From CAZGTQ01 sp964528575 (GTDB lineage: Bacteria > Planctomycetota > UBA1135 > GCA-002686595), in contig CAZGTQ010000075.1 of the NCBI GenBank assembly GCA_964528575.1, positions 1 to 26,678 on the forward strand: 26,678 bases of DNA, read 5' to 3'. Below are positions 1-7,261 of this stretch, piece by piece. The notes beneath the pieces are model-generated. The model did not search any database. It saw only the letters and a program-made list of their open reading frames with translations, and was not told the DNA's origin. How positions within the stretch are numbered: the first letter of the stretch is position 1; the number at the start of each line of letters is the position of its first letter. The translations under genes and the position numbers were made by a program.

Positions 1-53
1 GCGGCCCGCCCGGAGCTCGTCCGAACGGGCCGCGCACGCGGGAGCCGGGCTCC
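1..53 (-). terminator. two hairpins downstream of puuD
   Basis: Read on the minus strand these follow the puuD stop. A GC hairpin lies at 41-53 (arms GGAGC/GCTCC, three-base loop). A stronger one lies at 1-33: outer arms GCGGCCCG (1-8) and CGGGCCGC (26-33) are perfectly complementary, and inner arms CGGA (11-14) and TCCG (20-23) pair inside a two-by-two internal loop. This fits a transcription terminator, but any T-run would lie beyond the window edge, so the call is provisional. Confidence 0.4.
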
Positions 54-55
54 TC

Positions 56-877
56 TCAGAAGCCCTTGACGTTCGCGACGTGCTTGTAGATGCCGAACGT
101 CACGAGCCAGCCGATCGCCAGGACGACGGCGACGACGAGCCAGAGCCGCTCCGCGCCGAGCAGGCCGGTCATGTGGACGCTGACCATGAACAGGAGCAGC
201 GGGACCGACATGTAGGTGTTGTGCTTCGAGCGCAGGCCGGCGAGCGCGGGGTCGGCCGGGTTGGGAGCTGCGCCGTTCTTGATCGCGGTGATGATGCGCT
301 TCTGCGCGGGCCAGATGCGCATCCAGACGTTCGCCGCCATCGCCGTCCCGAAGAGCGCGCCGATGTGGATCAGCACGGCGCGGCCGGAGTACTCCCAGGC
401 GCTCTGCATGACGTACGCGAAGGCGATCGCGATCGCCGCCCAGATCAGGACGCCGGCGATGTGCGCGCCGCCCTTGTTCATGAACTTGAAGAGGACGTCG
501 TAGATCGCGAAGCCGACGATCAGCGCGATGAAGGCCGGGAGCCAGGTCATCAGCTCGGGCGCGGTGCCGTCGGCCAGCAGGTACCCGCTCTTGCTCGAGT
601 AGTACAGGAGCATCATGAGCCCGACGCCCGAGATCCACGTGAACGCCGCGCCCCAGCGGAACCAGTACAGCGCGCGGGGCATCAGCTCGGGGATGACCTT
701 GCGCTTGGTCTCCGCGTCCATCGTCGCGGCGAACGCTGCGTTGACCCAGTTGAAGAACCAGAGCATGCCGATCCAGAGCACGCCCGCGATCAAGTGGATC
801 CAGCGGAAGGTGAGCTGACCGAGGTCCAGGTCTGCAAGGGCCGCGAGACTGATTGCCGCAAGACTGTGCGAGTGCAT
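56..877 (-). CDS. puuD: PuuD-type urate hydroxylase membrane domain, no cytochrome c domain
   Basis: A 273-residue polytopic membrane protein with about eight hydrophobic segments. The opening RWIHLIAGVLWIGMLWFFNW stretch (residues 25-44) and the late RSKHNTYMSVP motif are hallmarks of the urate-oxidase N-terminal membrane family (PuuD), whose founding members oxidise urate to 5-hydroxyisourate. Characterised PuuD proteins carry a C-terminal cytochrome c domain; here the protein ends after the last membrane segment and has no CxxCH haem motif, so electrons must leave by another carrier or the role differs. The ATG is preceded by a weak AAGG. It lies downstream of, and co-oriented with, a cupredoxin-like lipoprotein, separated by 126 nt containing a hairpin. 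No other purine-degradation gene is in the window, so the urate substrate is taken from the family only. Confidence 0.82.
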   Translation of the reverse strand: MHSHSLAAISLAALADLDLGQLTFRWIHLIAGVLWIGMLWFFNWVNAAFAATMDAETKRKVIPELMPRALYWFRWGAAFTWISGVGLMMLLYYSSKSGYLLADGTAPELMTWLPAFIALIVGFAIYDVLFKFMNKGGAHIAGVLIWAAIAIAFAYVMQSAWEYSGRAVLIHIGALFGTAMAANVWMRIWPAQKRIITAIKNGAAPNPADPALAGLRSKHNTYMSVPLLLFMVSVHMTGLLGAERLWLVVAVVLAIGWLVTFGIYKHVANVKGF

Positions 878-959
878 GACGGAGCTTCGCCTTTCGAGCC
901 GGAGTTGGACGAGACTCGCGCGCGACGGTCCGCGCCGAGAGCGAGCCGGAAAAGGATCG

Positions 960-988
960 AAAATGACGTTCGCCCCGTCAACGGGGCG
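960..988 (-). terminator. hairpin between the cupredoxin lipoprotein and puuD
   Basis: CGCCCCGT (971-978) and ACGGGGCG (981-988) are perfect complements around a two-base centre, giving a stable GC stem. On the minus strand it sits 15 nt after the lipoprotein stop and is followed, seven bases later, by TTTT (960-963). It may terminate or attenuate transcription before puuD. The T-run is short and displaced, so terminator strength is uncertain. Confidence 0.5.
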
Positions 989-1003
989 GCGCTCGTTCCG
1001 AAA

Positions 1004-1936
1004 TCAGTCTTCGTAGCTGAAGTCCACGACGACGCCGCCGCCGTCGGGAATCTCGACTCTCGCTCGCTTCGGCCGCGTCCACTCCTCGTGCCACGTGCGC
1101 AGCTCGTACGTGCCCGGCTCGAGCGGCCCGATCGAGAACGTCCCGTCCTCGGCGCTCACGTCGAAGTACGGATGGCCGAACACCGCGACCCACGCCTTCA
1201 TCCACGGGTGCAGGTCGCAGACCAGCTCGATGGCGACCTCCTCCGAGCGAGCACCCGCAAGATCGAAGCTCCACTCCTGGTCCGCCGCGCCCTTCTGGTG
1301 CGTCCGGTTGACGCCGCCCTCGACCTGCGCGATGCGCGGCTTGGCGTGCACGTTGTGCGTCGTCGCGTCGGAGTTGCGCACGGCGAGCGTCTGTCCCTCG
1401 CGCACCGCGACGACGTGCGGCGCGTAGATGCACCCGTGCTGGTCGAGCAGCACCGGCTCGTCCGGCGGCGGCATCACCGCGCTCTCGTCGAAGCCCTTCG
1501 CGACCCACACGACGACGTTCGCGAGCTTGCCGTCGTTCACGACGACCGTCTCCTGCACCGGCGTCTCGTCGTGGTGGGCGCAGCCGGGCTCGTTCATCGG
1601 CCCCGGGATCGGTCTCATCGCCGGGGGCGTGCCCTCGAACGTCACGACGCCCGAGATCGTGCCGACCTTTGCGGGATCGTCGGTCGGCGTTCCGCTCGCC
1701 ATCGGCGCCCGTCCGCCGCCGCCCGCCGCGCCCGCGCCCGGCTCGTCGACGTCGGTCGGAGCGCCCGCGTCGTCGGGCTCGTCCGCCGGATCCGCTCCGC
1801 CGCCGCAGCCCGCGAGGGACGCGGCGAGCGCGAGCGCGAGGCCGGCGAACGGACGGCCGGCGAACGGACGGGCGGAGCGGACCACGCAGCGATGCATCCG
1901 GGGTCGAAGCATTCGGGGTCGAAGGGGATCGTTCAT
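1004..1936 (-). CDS. cupredoxin-like lipoprotein with carboxypeptidase-regulatory-like fold
   Basis: A 310-residue exported protein. A hydrophobic stretch ends in a lipobox LAGC (Cys44), followed by an acidic, Ala/Gly/Pro-rich linker (45-92), so it is probably membrane-anchored. The body (92-310) has a plastocyanin-like pattern: HNVH (His194, His197) and CDLHPWM (Cys240, His243, Met246) match the spacing of type-1 copper ligands, and a segment reading GTFSIGPLEPGTY resembles carboxypeptidase regulatory-like domains. Similar proteins, often labelled methylamine-utilisation-like or carboxypeptidase-regulatory-like, are common in Planctomycetota and Acidobacteriota. Met1 is uncertain: no Shine-Dalgarno is visible, and in-frame ATGs at residues 9 and 14 (the latter at 1897) give a more ordinary signal peptide. 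The N-terminus contains two short tandem duplications. Copper binding and electron transfer to or from PuuD are inference. Confidence 0.75.
   Translation of the reverse strand: MNDPLRPRMLRPRMHRCVVRSARPFAGRPFAGLALALAASLAGCGGGADPADEPDDAGAPTDVDEPGAGAAGGGGRAPMASGTPTDDPAKVGTISGVVTFEGTPPAMRPIPGPMNEPGCAHHDETPVQETVVVNDGKLANVVVWVAKGFDESAVMPPPDEPVLLDQHGCIYAPHVVAVREGQTLAVRNSDATTHNVHAKPRIAQVEGGVNRTHQKGAADQEWSFDLAGARSEEVAIELVCDLHPWMKAWVAVFGHPYFDVSAEDGTFSIGPLEPGTYELRTWHEEWTRPKRARVEIPDGGGVVVDFSYED
1841..1870 (-). repeat. perfect 15-bp tandem duplication in signal peptide
   Basis: GCCGGCGAACGGACG occurs twice in direct succession (1841-1855, 1856-1870), encoding a duplicated RPFAG just before the hydrophobic core of the lipoprotein signal peptide. 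It preserves the reading frame. Confidence 0.9.
1895..1924 (-). repeat. 15-bp tandem duplication at lipoprotein start
   Basis: CATCCGGGGTCGAAG (1895-1909) is followed by CATTCGGGGTCGAAG (1910-1924), one mismatch. Each copy carries an in-frame ATG on the minus strand, so this duplication multiplies the possible start codons of the lipoprotein. Confidence 0.85.
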
Positions 1937-2053
1937 GGCGAGGAGAGGATCGGACGGGAGGGCGAGCGTTTCGAGAGCGGCCGCTCATTACGCCGCGCGG
2001 CGCCGCGGGTTTCCAGGAGCGCAGGCTCGGGTGCCGCGCGCGTCCCGCGTACG
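1937..2053. promoter_or_regulatory. divergent intergenic region, lipoprotein / fabG
   Basis: These 117 nt separate divergent genes and should hold promoters for both. It contains two perfect 12-bp palindromes, GAGCGGCCGCTC (1975-1986) and CGCGGCGCCGCG (1996-2007). Palindromes are frequent by chance at this GC content, so operator function is only a possibility. I see no convincing -35/-10 pair. Confidence 0.35.
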
Positions 2054-2812
2054 ATGCCCGCGATGGCCCCTTCGCCCCCGCCTCCCGCGCAGCGGCGCGC
2101 GCTGGTCACCGGCGCCAGCCGCGGCATCGGCCGCGCGATCGCCGCCGCGCTCGCCCGCGCCGGCTTCGCCGTCGCGATCAACTTCCGCTCGCGCGCGACC
2201 GAGGCCGAGTCGCTCGCGGCCGAGATCGAGGCGGGGGGCGGTCGCGCTTCGCTGCTCGCGTTCGACGTCGCCGACCGTGCCGCGGCCGCCGCCGCGCTCG
2301 AGGCCGACCTCGCTGCGAACGGCCCGTTCTGGGGCATCGTCGTCAACGCCGGAGTCACCGCCGACGGCCCGTTCGCGATGATGGCGCCCGACGACTGGGA
2401 CCGCGTCCTGCGCACGAACCTCGACGGTTTCTACAACGTCGTGCGGCCGCTCGTCATGCCGATGGTGCGCCTGCGCGACGGCGGCCGCATCGTGTCGATC
2501 GCGTCGGTCTCGGCGCTGCGCGGCAACCGCGGCCAAGCGAACTACGCGGCGTCGAAAGCGGGTCTGATCGCGGCGACGCGGTCGATCGCGCTCGAGCTCG
2601 CCAAGCGCGGCATCACCGCCAACAGCGTCGCGCCCGGCTACGTCGAGACCGACATGCTCGCGGGGCTCCCGCTCGACCAGATCCGCGAGCAGGTCCCGCT
2701 GCGCCGCCTCGGCCGTCCCGACGAGGTCGCGGCGCTCGTCGCGTTCCTGTTCTCGGACGCCGCGGCCTACGTCACCGGCCAGGCGATCGCCATCGACGGC
2801 GGCGCGAGCTGA
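2054..2812 (+). CDS. fabG: SDR oxidoreductase, FabG-like 3-oxoacyl-ACP reductase
   Basis: A 252-residue classical short-chain dehydrogenase/reductase. It has the cofactor motif TGASRGIG (19-26), NAG (98-100), and a complete catalytic set Asn122, Ser151, Tyr164, Lys168, ending with the usual VTGQAIAIDGG. FabG enzymes reduce 3-oxoacyl-ACP with NADPH in fatty-acid elongation. The TNLDGFYNV and PLVMPM stretches and the GNRGQANYAASKAG segment resemble the FabG paralogues of aryl-polyene clusters more than housekeeping FabG, as I recall them. The absence of fabD, acpP or fabF nearby also argues for an accessory role. ATG at 2054 or 2063 are both possible, neither with a clear ribosome site. It is followed 8 nt later by a tandem nitroreductase, probably co-transcribed. 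Confidence 0.85.
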   Translation: MPAMAPSPPPPAQRRALVTGASRGIGRAIAAALARAGFAVAINFRSRATEAESLAAEIEAGGGRASLLAFDVADRAAAAAALEADLAANGPFWGIVVNAGVTADGPFAMMAPDDWDRVLRTNLDGFYNVVRPLVMPMVRLRDGGRIVSIASVSALRGNRGQANYAASKAGLIAATRSIALELAKRGITANSVAPGYVETDMLAGLPLDQIREQVPLRRLGRPDEVAALVAFLFSDAAAYVTGQAIAIDGGAS

Positions 2813-2820
2813 GCCGCGCC

Positions 2821-4512
2821 GTGCCCTTGTTCCGCCGCCGGCGCGAGAGCGAGCCCGAGAGCGAGAGCGAGCCCAGCGAGAGCGAGCGCGCGCTCGCCGT
2901 GATCCGCGCGTACCACCAGCGCACGAAGCACGACTTCCACGCGTACGCGGCGGGCCCGCACGACCTCGATTGGGCGACGCAGCCCGATCCGTTCCGCCGC
3001 TACGCGGGCGCGCGGCTCGTCGCGCTCGCGCTGCCGGACGAGGACGACTCGCCGCCCTACGCCGACGTGCTGGCCGGCGGCCTGCGCGCCGTGCCGCTCG
3101 ACGCGCGCTCGCTCGCCGCGCTGCTCTACGACAGCATGGCGCTCAGCGCGTGGAAGCAGGCCGGCTCCGCGCGCTGGCCGCTGCGCGTGAACCCCTCGTC
3201 GGGCAACCTGCACCCGACGGAGGCGTACTTCGTCGGCGGAGCGGTGCCGGGGCTCACGGAGCGGCCCTGCGTCGCGCACTACGCGCCGCGCGAGCACGCG
3301 CTCGAGGTGCGTGCCGAGCTCGAGCCCGACGTGTGGGAGCCCGTCGCCGCGGAGCTCGGCGAGGGAGCGTTCGTCGTCGGCCTCTCGTCGGTGCTGTGGC
3401 GCGAGGAGTGGAAGTACGGCGAGCGCTCGTTCCGCTACTGCCAGCACGACGTCGGCCACGCGATCGGCGCGGTCGCGGTCGCGGCGGCGGCGCTCGGCTG
3501 GCGCGTGCGCGCGCTCGACGAGCTCGCGACCGAGGACGTCGAGCGCGTGCTCGGCGCCGGCAGCGGCGCGCCCGACGGACCCGAGCCCGAGCACGCCGAC
3601 GTGCTCCTCGCCGTCGGTCCCGCGCCGCGTGCCGTCGCGCCCGCGCGCTTCGATGCCTTCGCGCGCGCGGTTTGGCGCGGCGAGCCGAACACGTTGAGCG
3701 AGGGGCACCGGTACTGGGACGCGGTCGAGGCGGCTGCGGCCGCGACGCGCAAGCCGCGCACCGCGCCGCCGAGCGTCGCAGCGCCGGATCCGGAGCCCGA
3801 GCCGAAGCCGGAGCCCGTGCGCGCCGGCGCCGAGCGCGCGCGCGCGTCCGAGCCGCTACGCCGCGTCGCGCGCGGCCGCCGCTCGGCCGTCGCGATGGAC
3901 CACCGCACGACGACGACGGCGGGGGACCTGTGGGGCACGCTCGCGGCGCTGCACGCGCGCGCCGGGCCGTGCGCGGCGCTCCCGTGGCCGCCGCGCGTCG
4001 ACCTCGTGCTCTTCGCGCACCGCGTCGAGGGCCTCGACGCGGGCCTGTACCTGTTCGCGCGCGACGCGGCGCGCGTCGACGCGTGGCGCGAGCGGGCGCG
4101 CGCGGAGTTCCTCTGGGAGCGGCCGCCGGGCGCGCCGGACGAGCTCGCGCTCTTCGCGCTGCACCGCGGCGACCTGCGCGGCATCGCGGCGCGCATCGCG
4201 TGCATGCAGGACATCGCCGGCGCCGGGTGCTTCGCGGTCGCGATGCTCGCGGACTTCGAGGCGTCGCTCGACGCCGAGGGCGCGTGGGCCTACCCGCGCC
4301 TGTACTGGGAGTGCGGCCTCGTCGGCCAGGTCCTCTACCTCGAGGCCGAGGCGCGCGGCCTCTCCGCGACCGGCATCGGCTGCTACTTCGACGACCCGAT
4401 GCACGCGCTGCTCGGCCTGCGGGACCGCCGGTTCCAGAGCCTGTACCACTTCACGGTCGGCGGCGCGGTGCACGACCCGCGCGTCACGTCGCTGCCGGCC
4501 TACGCGCAGTAG
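2821..4512 (+). CDS. tandem nitroreductase, SagB/ThcOx-type dehydrogenase
   Basis: A 563-residue protein with two nitroreductase-fold halves. The first (about 25-300) carries NPSSGNLHPTEAY (from residue 124), the flavin-binding signature of SagB-type dehydrogenases. The second (about 350-560) opens with a RRSAVAMDHR segment, contains LVLFAHRVEGLDAGLYLF, and ends with GIGCYFDDPMHALLGL. A Pro/Glu/Lys linker (about 322-332) joins them, and the N-terminus has a Ser/Glu/Pro run (9-22). Family members use FMN; in thiazole/oxazole-modified peptides they oxidise azolines, but double-domain versions like this are widespread and mostly uncharacterised. No cyclodehydratase or precursor peptide is visible. 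The GTG start is the first plausible one after fabG; its ribosome site is poor. It converges on the next gene with only 6 nt between stops. Confidence 0.78.
   Translation: MPLFRRRRESEPESESEPSESERALAVIRAYHQRTKHDFHAYAAGPHDLDWATQPDPFRRYAGARLVALALPDEDDSPPYADVLAGGLRAVPLDARSLAALLYDSMALSAWKQAGSARWPLRVNPSSGNLHPTEAYFVGGAVPGLTERPCVAHYAPREHALEVRAELEPDVWEPVAAELGEGAFVVGLSSVLWREEWKYGERSFRYCQHDVGHAIGAVAVAAAALGWRVRALDELATEDVERVLGAGSGAPDGPEPEHADVLLAVGPAPRAVAPARFDAFARAVWRGEPNTLSEGHRYWDAVEAAAAATRKPRTAPPSVAAPDPEPEPKPEPVRAGAERARASEPLRRVARGRRSAVAMDHRTTTTAGDLWGTLAALHARAGPCAALPWPPRVDLVLFAHRVEGLDAGLYLFARDAARVDAWRERARAEFLWERPPGAPDELALFALHRGDLRGIAARIACMQDIAGAGCFAVAMLADFEASLDAEGAWAYPRLYWECGLVGQVLYLEAEARGLSATGIGCYFDDPMHALLGLRDRRFQSLYHFTVGGAVHDPRVTSLPAYAQ
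2845..2886 (+). repeat. GAGAGC/GAGCCC simple repeat (Ser-Glu-Pro run)
   Basis: Imperfect repetition of GAG AGC and GAG CCC codons encodes a 14-residue acidic run of Glu alternating with Ser or Pro at the N-terminus of the nitroreductase. It lies outside the folded domain. Confidence 0.75.
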
Positions 4513-4518
4513 GCGCCG

Positions 4519-6132
4519 CTACTCGAGCTCGATCTCGCGGCCGCCGGGCGCCCAGGCGCGCACGCTCTCGAGCGTCTCGCCCGGCGGGGCGGCGAGGAAC
4601 ACCTCGGGCGCGCAGCGGCCGTAGTACGAGGGGGCGCCGCCGCCGACGCGCGCGAGGGTGCGGCCCCCGCTCGTGCGCGCCTCGACGCGCGCGCCCGCGG
4701 GCAGGCCGCGCAGCACGCGGGCCGGCCGCGTCGCCGCGTCGTTGCGCCAGAGCCGCGCGGGGCCGCCGCACTGGACGAGCACGAGGTCTGCGTCGCCGTC
4801 GCCGTCGAGGTCGCCCGACACGAGCGCGCGGCCGACGAACGGCTCGGCGACGAGCGCGCCCGCGCGCGCGGCGTCGAGCTCGGCGAAGCGGCCGCGGCCG
4901 TCGTTCGCGTAGACCTGCGCGCGCTGCTTCCAGCGCTTGCCGTCGTGGTACAGGTCGATGTTGTCGATGATGTGGCCGTTGGCGACCGCGAGATCGAGGT
5001 CGCCGTCGTGGTCGAAGTCCTCGAACACGCAGCCGAAGCCGACCTGCATCCGGCTCGGCGCGTCGAGTCCCGCCACGGCGGTCCGGTCGACGAACATCCC
5101 CTTGCCGCGGTTCTGGTACAGCGTGTTCGACTCGTCGTCGAAGTTCGTCACGAACAGGTCGATCCGTCCGTCGCCGTCCACGTCGCCCGCGGCGAGCCCC
5201 ATGCCCGCCTCCGTCGCGCCGTCGCCGTTCACGCCGTTCCCCGCGCGCAGCGTCGCGTCGACGAACGTCCCGCCGCGGTTCTCCCAGTAGCGGTTCTCGA
5301 CGCTGTCGTTCGCGACGTACACGTCGACGTCGCCGTCGGAGTCGAAGTCGCCCGCGATCGCGCCGAGCCCCTTGCCGGCCGAATCGGCGAGCCCCGCGGC
5401 CTCGGTCGCGTCGACGAGCTTGCCGCGGCCGTCGTTGCGCCAGAAGCGGTCCTGGAGACCCTCGAAGTGGTCGGGGTGGCAGTACGAGCGCCAGCCCTCC
5501 TCGTGGCGGCCGCACCACGGCGGCTCGTCGACGTCGATCTGCACGTAGCCGGTGACGTAGAGGTCGAGGTCGCCGTCGGCGTCGGCGTCGAAGAACGTCG
5601 CGCCCGCGGTCCAGCGCTCGTCGCGGATCCCCGCGCTCTCCGTCGCGTCCGCGAAGCGCCCCGCGCCGTCGTTGACGAGCAGCACGTCGGGCCCGAAGTT
5701 CGTGACGTACAGGTCCTCGTCGCCGTCGCCGTCGACGTCGCCCACCGCGACGCCCTGTCCGTAGCCGCGGTGCGCCGCCGCGCCCGACTCCGCCGTCGCG
5801 TCGACGAAGCGCCCGCCGTTCGCGAGGAAGAGCCGGTTCGGGGGCATCGCGTCCGTGCGCTCGCGCGCCGCGCCGACCGGCAGCGGGCCGCTCTGCACGA
5901 AGTACAGGTCGTGCCGGCCGTCGCCGTCGGCGTCGAGCACGGCCGCGCCGCCGCCCATCGTCTCCGGCAAGTGCTTCTCGGCGCTGAACCCCGCGTCGTG
6001 CACGTAGTCGACGCCCCACGCGGCCGTGACGTCGACGAACCAGGGCCGCGCCGCGGGCTCGTCGTCGCCGTCGCCGTCGCCGCCGGCCGGCGGCGCGAGC
6101 GCGAGCGCGAGGAGCGCGACAGCCGCGCTCAC
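4519..6132 (-). CDS. exported FG-GAP/VCBS protein with ASPIC/UnbV C-terminus
   Basis: A 537-residue secreted protein. A signal peptide (VSAAVALLALALAPPAGG) precedes seven calcium-binding-type DxDxDG repeats, such as DADGDGRHDLYF, DVDGDGDEDLYV and DFDHDGDLDLAV, which predict an integrin-alpha-like beta-propeller. A two-Cys insert (WCGRHEEGWRSYC) is typical of CRTAC1/ASPIC relatives. The last 70 residues (GARVEARTSGGRT, GGGAPSYYGR) are a recognisable ASPIC/UnbV domain. The family is abundant in Planctomycetota and Acidobacteriota; function is not established, with adhesion or carbohydrate binding often suggested. The GTG start has a strong GGAGGG six bases upstream and overlaps the TPR gene stop in GTGA, so the pair is translationally coupled. 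Confidence 0.88.
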   Translation of the reverse strand: MSAAVALLALALAPPAGGDGDGDDEPAARPWFVDVTAAWGVDYVHDAGFSAEKHLPETMGGGAAVLDADGDGRHDLYFVQSGPLPVGAARERTDAMPPNRLFLANGGRFVDATAESGAAAHRGYGQGVAVGDVDGDGDEDLYVTNFGPDVLLVNDGAGRFADATESAGIRDERWTAGATFFDADADGDLDLYVTGYVQIDVDEPPWCGRHEEGWRSYCHPDHFEGLQDRFWRNDGRGKLVDATEAAGLADSAGKGLGAIAGDFDSDGDVDVYVANDSVENRYWENRGGTFVDATLRAGNGVNGDGATEAGMGLAAGDVDGDGRIDLFVTNFDDESNTLYQNRGKGMFVDRTAVAGLDAPSRMQVGFGCVFEDFDHDGDLDLAVANGHIIDNIDLYHDGKRWKQRAQVYANDGRGRFAELDAARAGALVAEPFVGRALVSGDLDGDGDADLVLVQCGGPARLWRNDAATRPARVLRGLPAGARVEARTSGGRTLARVGGGAPSYYGRCAPEVFLAAPPGETLESVRAWAPGGREIELE

Positions 6133-7211
6133 CGCCCGCCCTCCGCCCGCGCGGCGCGCGCGCGCTCGAGCCGCGCGACGATCTGCGGGTCGCCCGGCCG
6201 CGCGGCGAGCGCCGTCTCGTAGCGCCGCGCCGCCTCCGCCGCGCGGCCCGCGTCGAGCAGCACGTCGCCGGCGCGCACCGCCAGGCGCACGTCGTCCGCG
6301 CGCGCCGCGGCGGCGTCCAGCGCCGCAACGGCCCTGTCGACGTCGCCGAGGTCCTCCGCGCGCAGCCGCGCGAGCCGCAGCGCGATCGGCACGAGCTCGT
6401 CCGCCGCGGCGAGCTCGCACGCGCGCTCGTAGTCGCGCTCGGCCTGGGCGAGCAGCGCGGGCGCGGCGGCGAGCCGTCCGAGCGCGCGCCGCGCGTCGCC
6501 GACCAGCGCGTGGTTGGGCCCGTGCAGCGGGTCGAGATCGAGGCTCTGGCGCGCGAACTCGAGCTGGTCGAGCAGGGGCACGAGCGCGCGGTGGCGCTCG
6601 AGCACCGCCAGCGCCTCGTCGGCGCGGTCGAGCCGCAGGAGCGCGCGTCCGAGCCCGAACGTCGCGGCGCCGTGGACCGGGTCCGCCGCGAGCGCGCGCC
6701 GGAACGCGCGGACGGCGCCCTCGTCGTCGCCCGCGCGCGCGCGCTCGTGGCCGCGCAGCGCGAGCACCTCGGCGTGCTCCGCGCCGAGCGCCCGCGCGAG
6801 GTCGTCGAGGAGCTCGGCGGCCTCGTCGAAGCGCCCGAGCGCCTCGAGCGCGTCGATGCGCCGCAGGCACAGCTCGCCGTCGCTCGGGTCGAGCAGCGGG
6901 ACCGCCTCGGCGAAGCGGCCGAGCCGGTACAGCGCGAGCCCGCGCAGCGGGTCGGCGCGCTCGTCGAGCCCCTCGGCGTGCTCGAGCGCCGCGGCGTAGC
7001 GGTGCACGGCGAGCTCCCAACGCACGAGCGCGAGCCGCGCGCCCGCGTCCAAATCGCCGGCGTCCGCCAGCCGCGCGACGGCCTCCAGGCGCCGGCCGGC
7101 CTCCCACAGCGCTTGCGCGTCCGAGAGCGCGTCGCGCGCAGCGGGGGAGCCGAAGGTCAGCGCCGCGGCCGCGGCGGCGAGGGCGAGCACGGGGGCCATC
7201 ACGGGGGCCAT
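6129..7211 (-). CDS. exported TPR-repeat protein
   Basis: A 360-residue protein with an N-terminal hydrophobic signal segment (MAPVMAPVLALAAAAAALTF) followed by alanine-rich helical hairpins throughout. TPR-like motifs include ALYRLGRFAEAVPLL, GAVRAFRRALAADPVHGAATFGLGRALLRL and AARRYETALAARPGDPQIV, giving roughly eight repeats. Such scaffolds bind protein partners. It ends by overlapping the FG-GAP/ASPIC gene by four bases, a linkage seen in other environmental bacteria, so the FG-GAP protein is a likely partner. Start is ambiguous: two in-frame ATGs (7211 and 7199) come from a 12-bp duplication; GAGGG lies 2 nt before the first and 14 nt before the second. Degenerate repeats make the exact count uncertain. 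Confidence 0.8.
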   Translation of the reverse strand: MAPVMAPVLALAAAAAALTFGSPAARDALSDAQALWEAGRRLEAVARLADAGDLDAGARLALVRWELAVHRYAAALEHAEGLDERADPLRGLALYRLGRFAEAVPLLDPSDGELCLRRIDALEALGRFDEAAELLDDLARALGAEHAEVLALRGHERARAGDDEGAVRAFRRALAADPVHGAATFGLGRALLRLDRADEALAVLERHRALVPLLDQLEFARQSLDLDPLHGPNHALVGDARRALGRLAAAPALLAQAERDYERACELAAADELVPIALRLARLRAEDLGDVDRAVAALDAAAARADDVRLAVRAGDVLLDAGRAAEAARRYETALAARPGDPQIVARLERARAARAEGGR

Positions 7212-7214
7212 CGC
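7191..7214 (-). repeat. 12-bp duplication of a start codon
   Basis: GGGGGCCATCAC (7191-7202) is followed by GGGGGCCATCGC (7203-7214), one mismatch. Each copy supplies an ATG in the same frame for the TPR gene, so the protein begins MAPVMAPV. Confidence 0.85.
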
Positions 7215-7261
7215 CCTCGACTCTACCCGAAGCGGGCGACGCCTCGGAGCCGGCCGCGCCC

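Noticed and set aside
1975..2007. Two 12-bp palindromes as a specific operator
   Set aside because: At this GC content such G/C palindromes are expected by chance; kept only as a note in the intergenic entry.
80..2812. A very long open frame on the plus strand reading through the puuD and lipoprotein region into fabG
   Set aside because: Before about 2054 its translation is Arg/Asp/His-rich with no family character, while the minus strand encodes two recognisable proteins. Only the fabG part is real.
2054..4512. A thiazole/oxazole-modified microcin-type peptide cluster suggested by the SagB-like protein
   Set aside because: No YcaO cyclodehydratase, partner protein or precursor peptide is visible around it.
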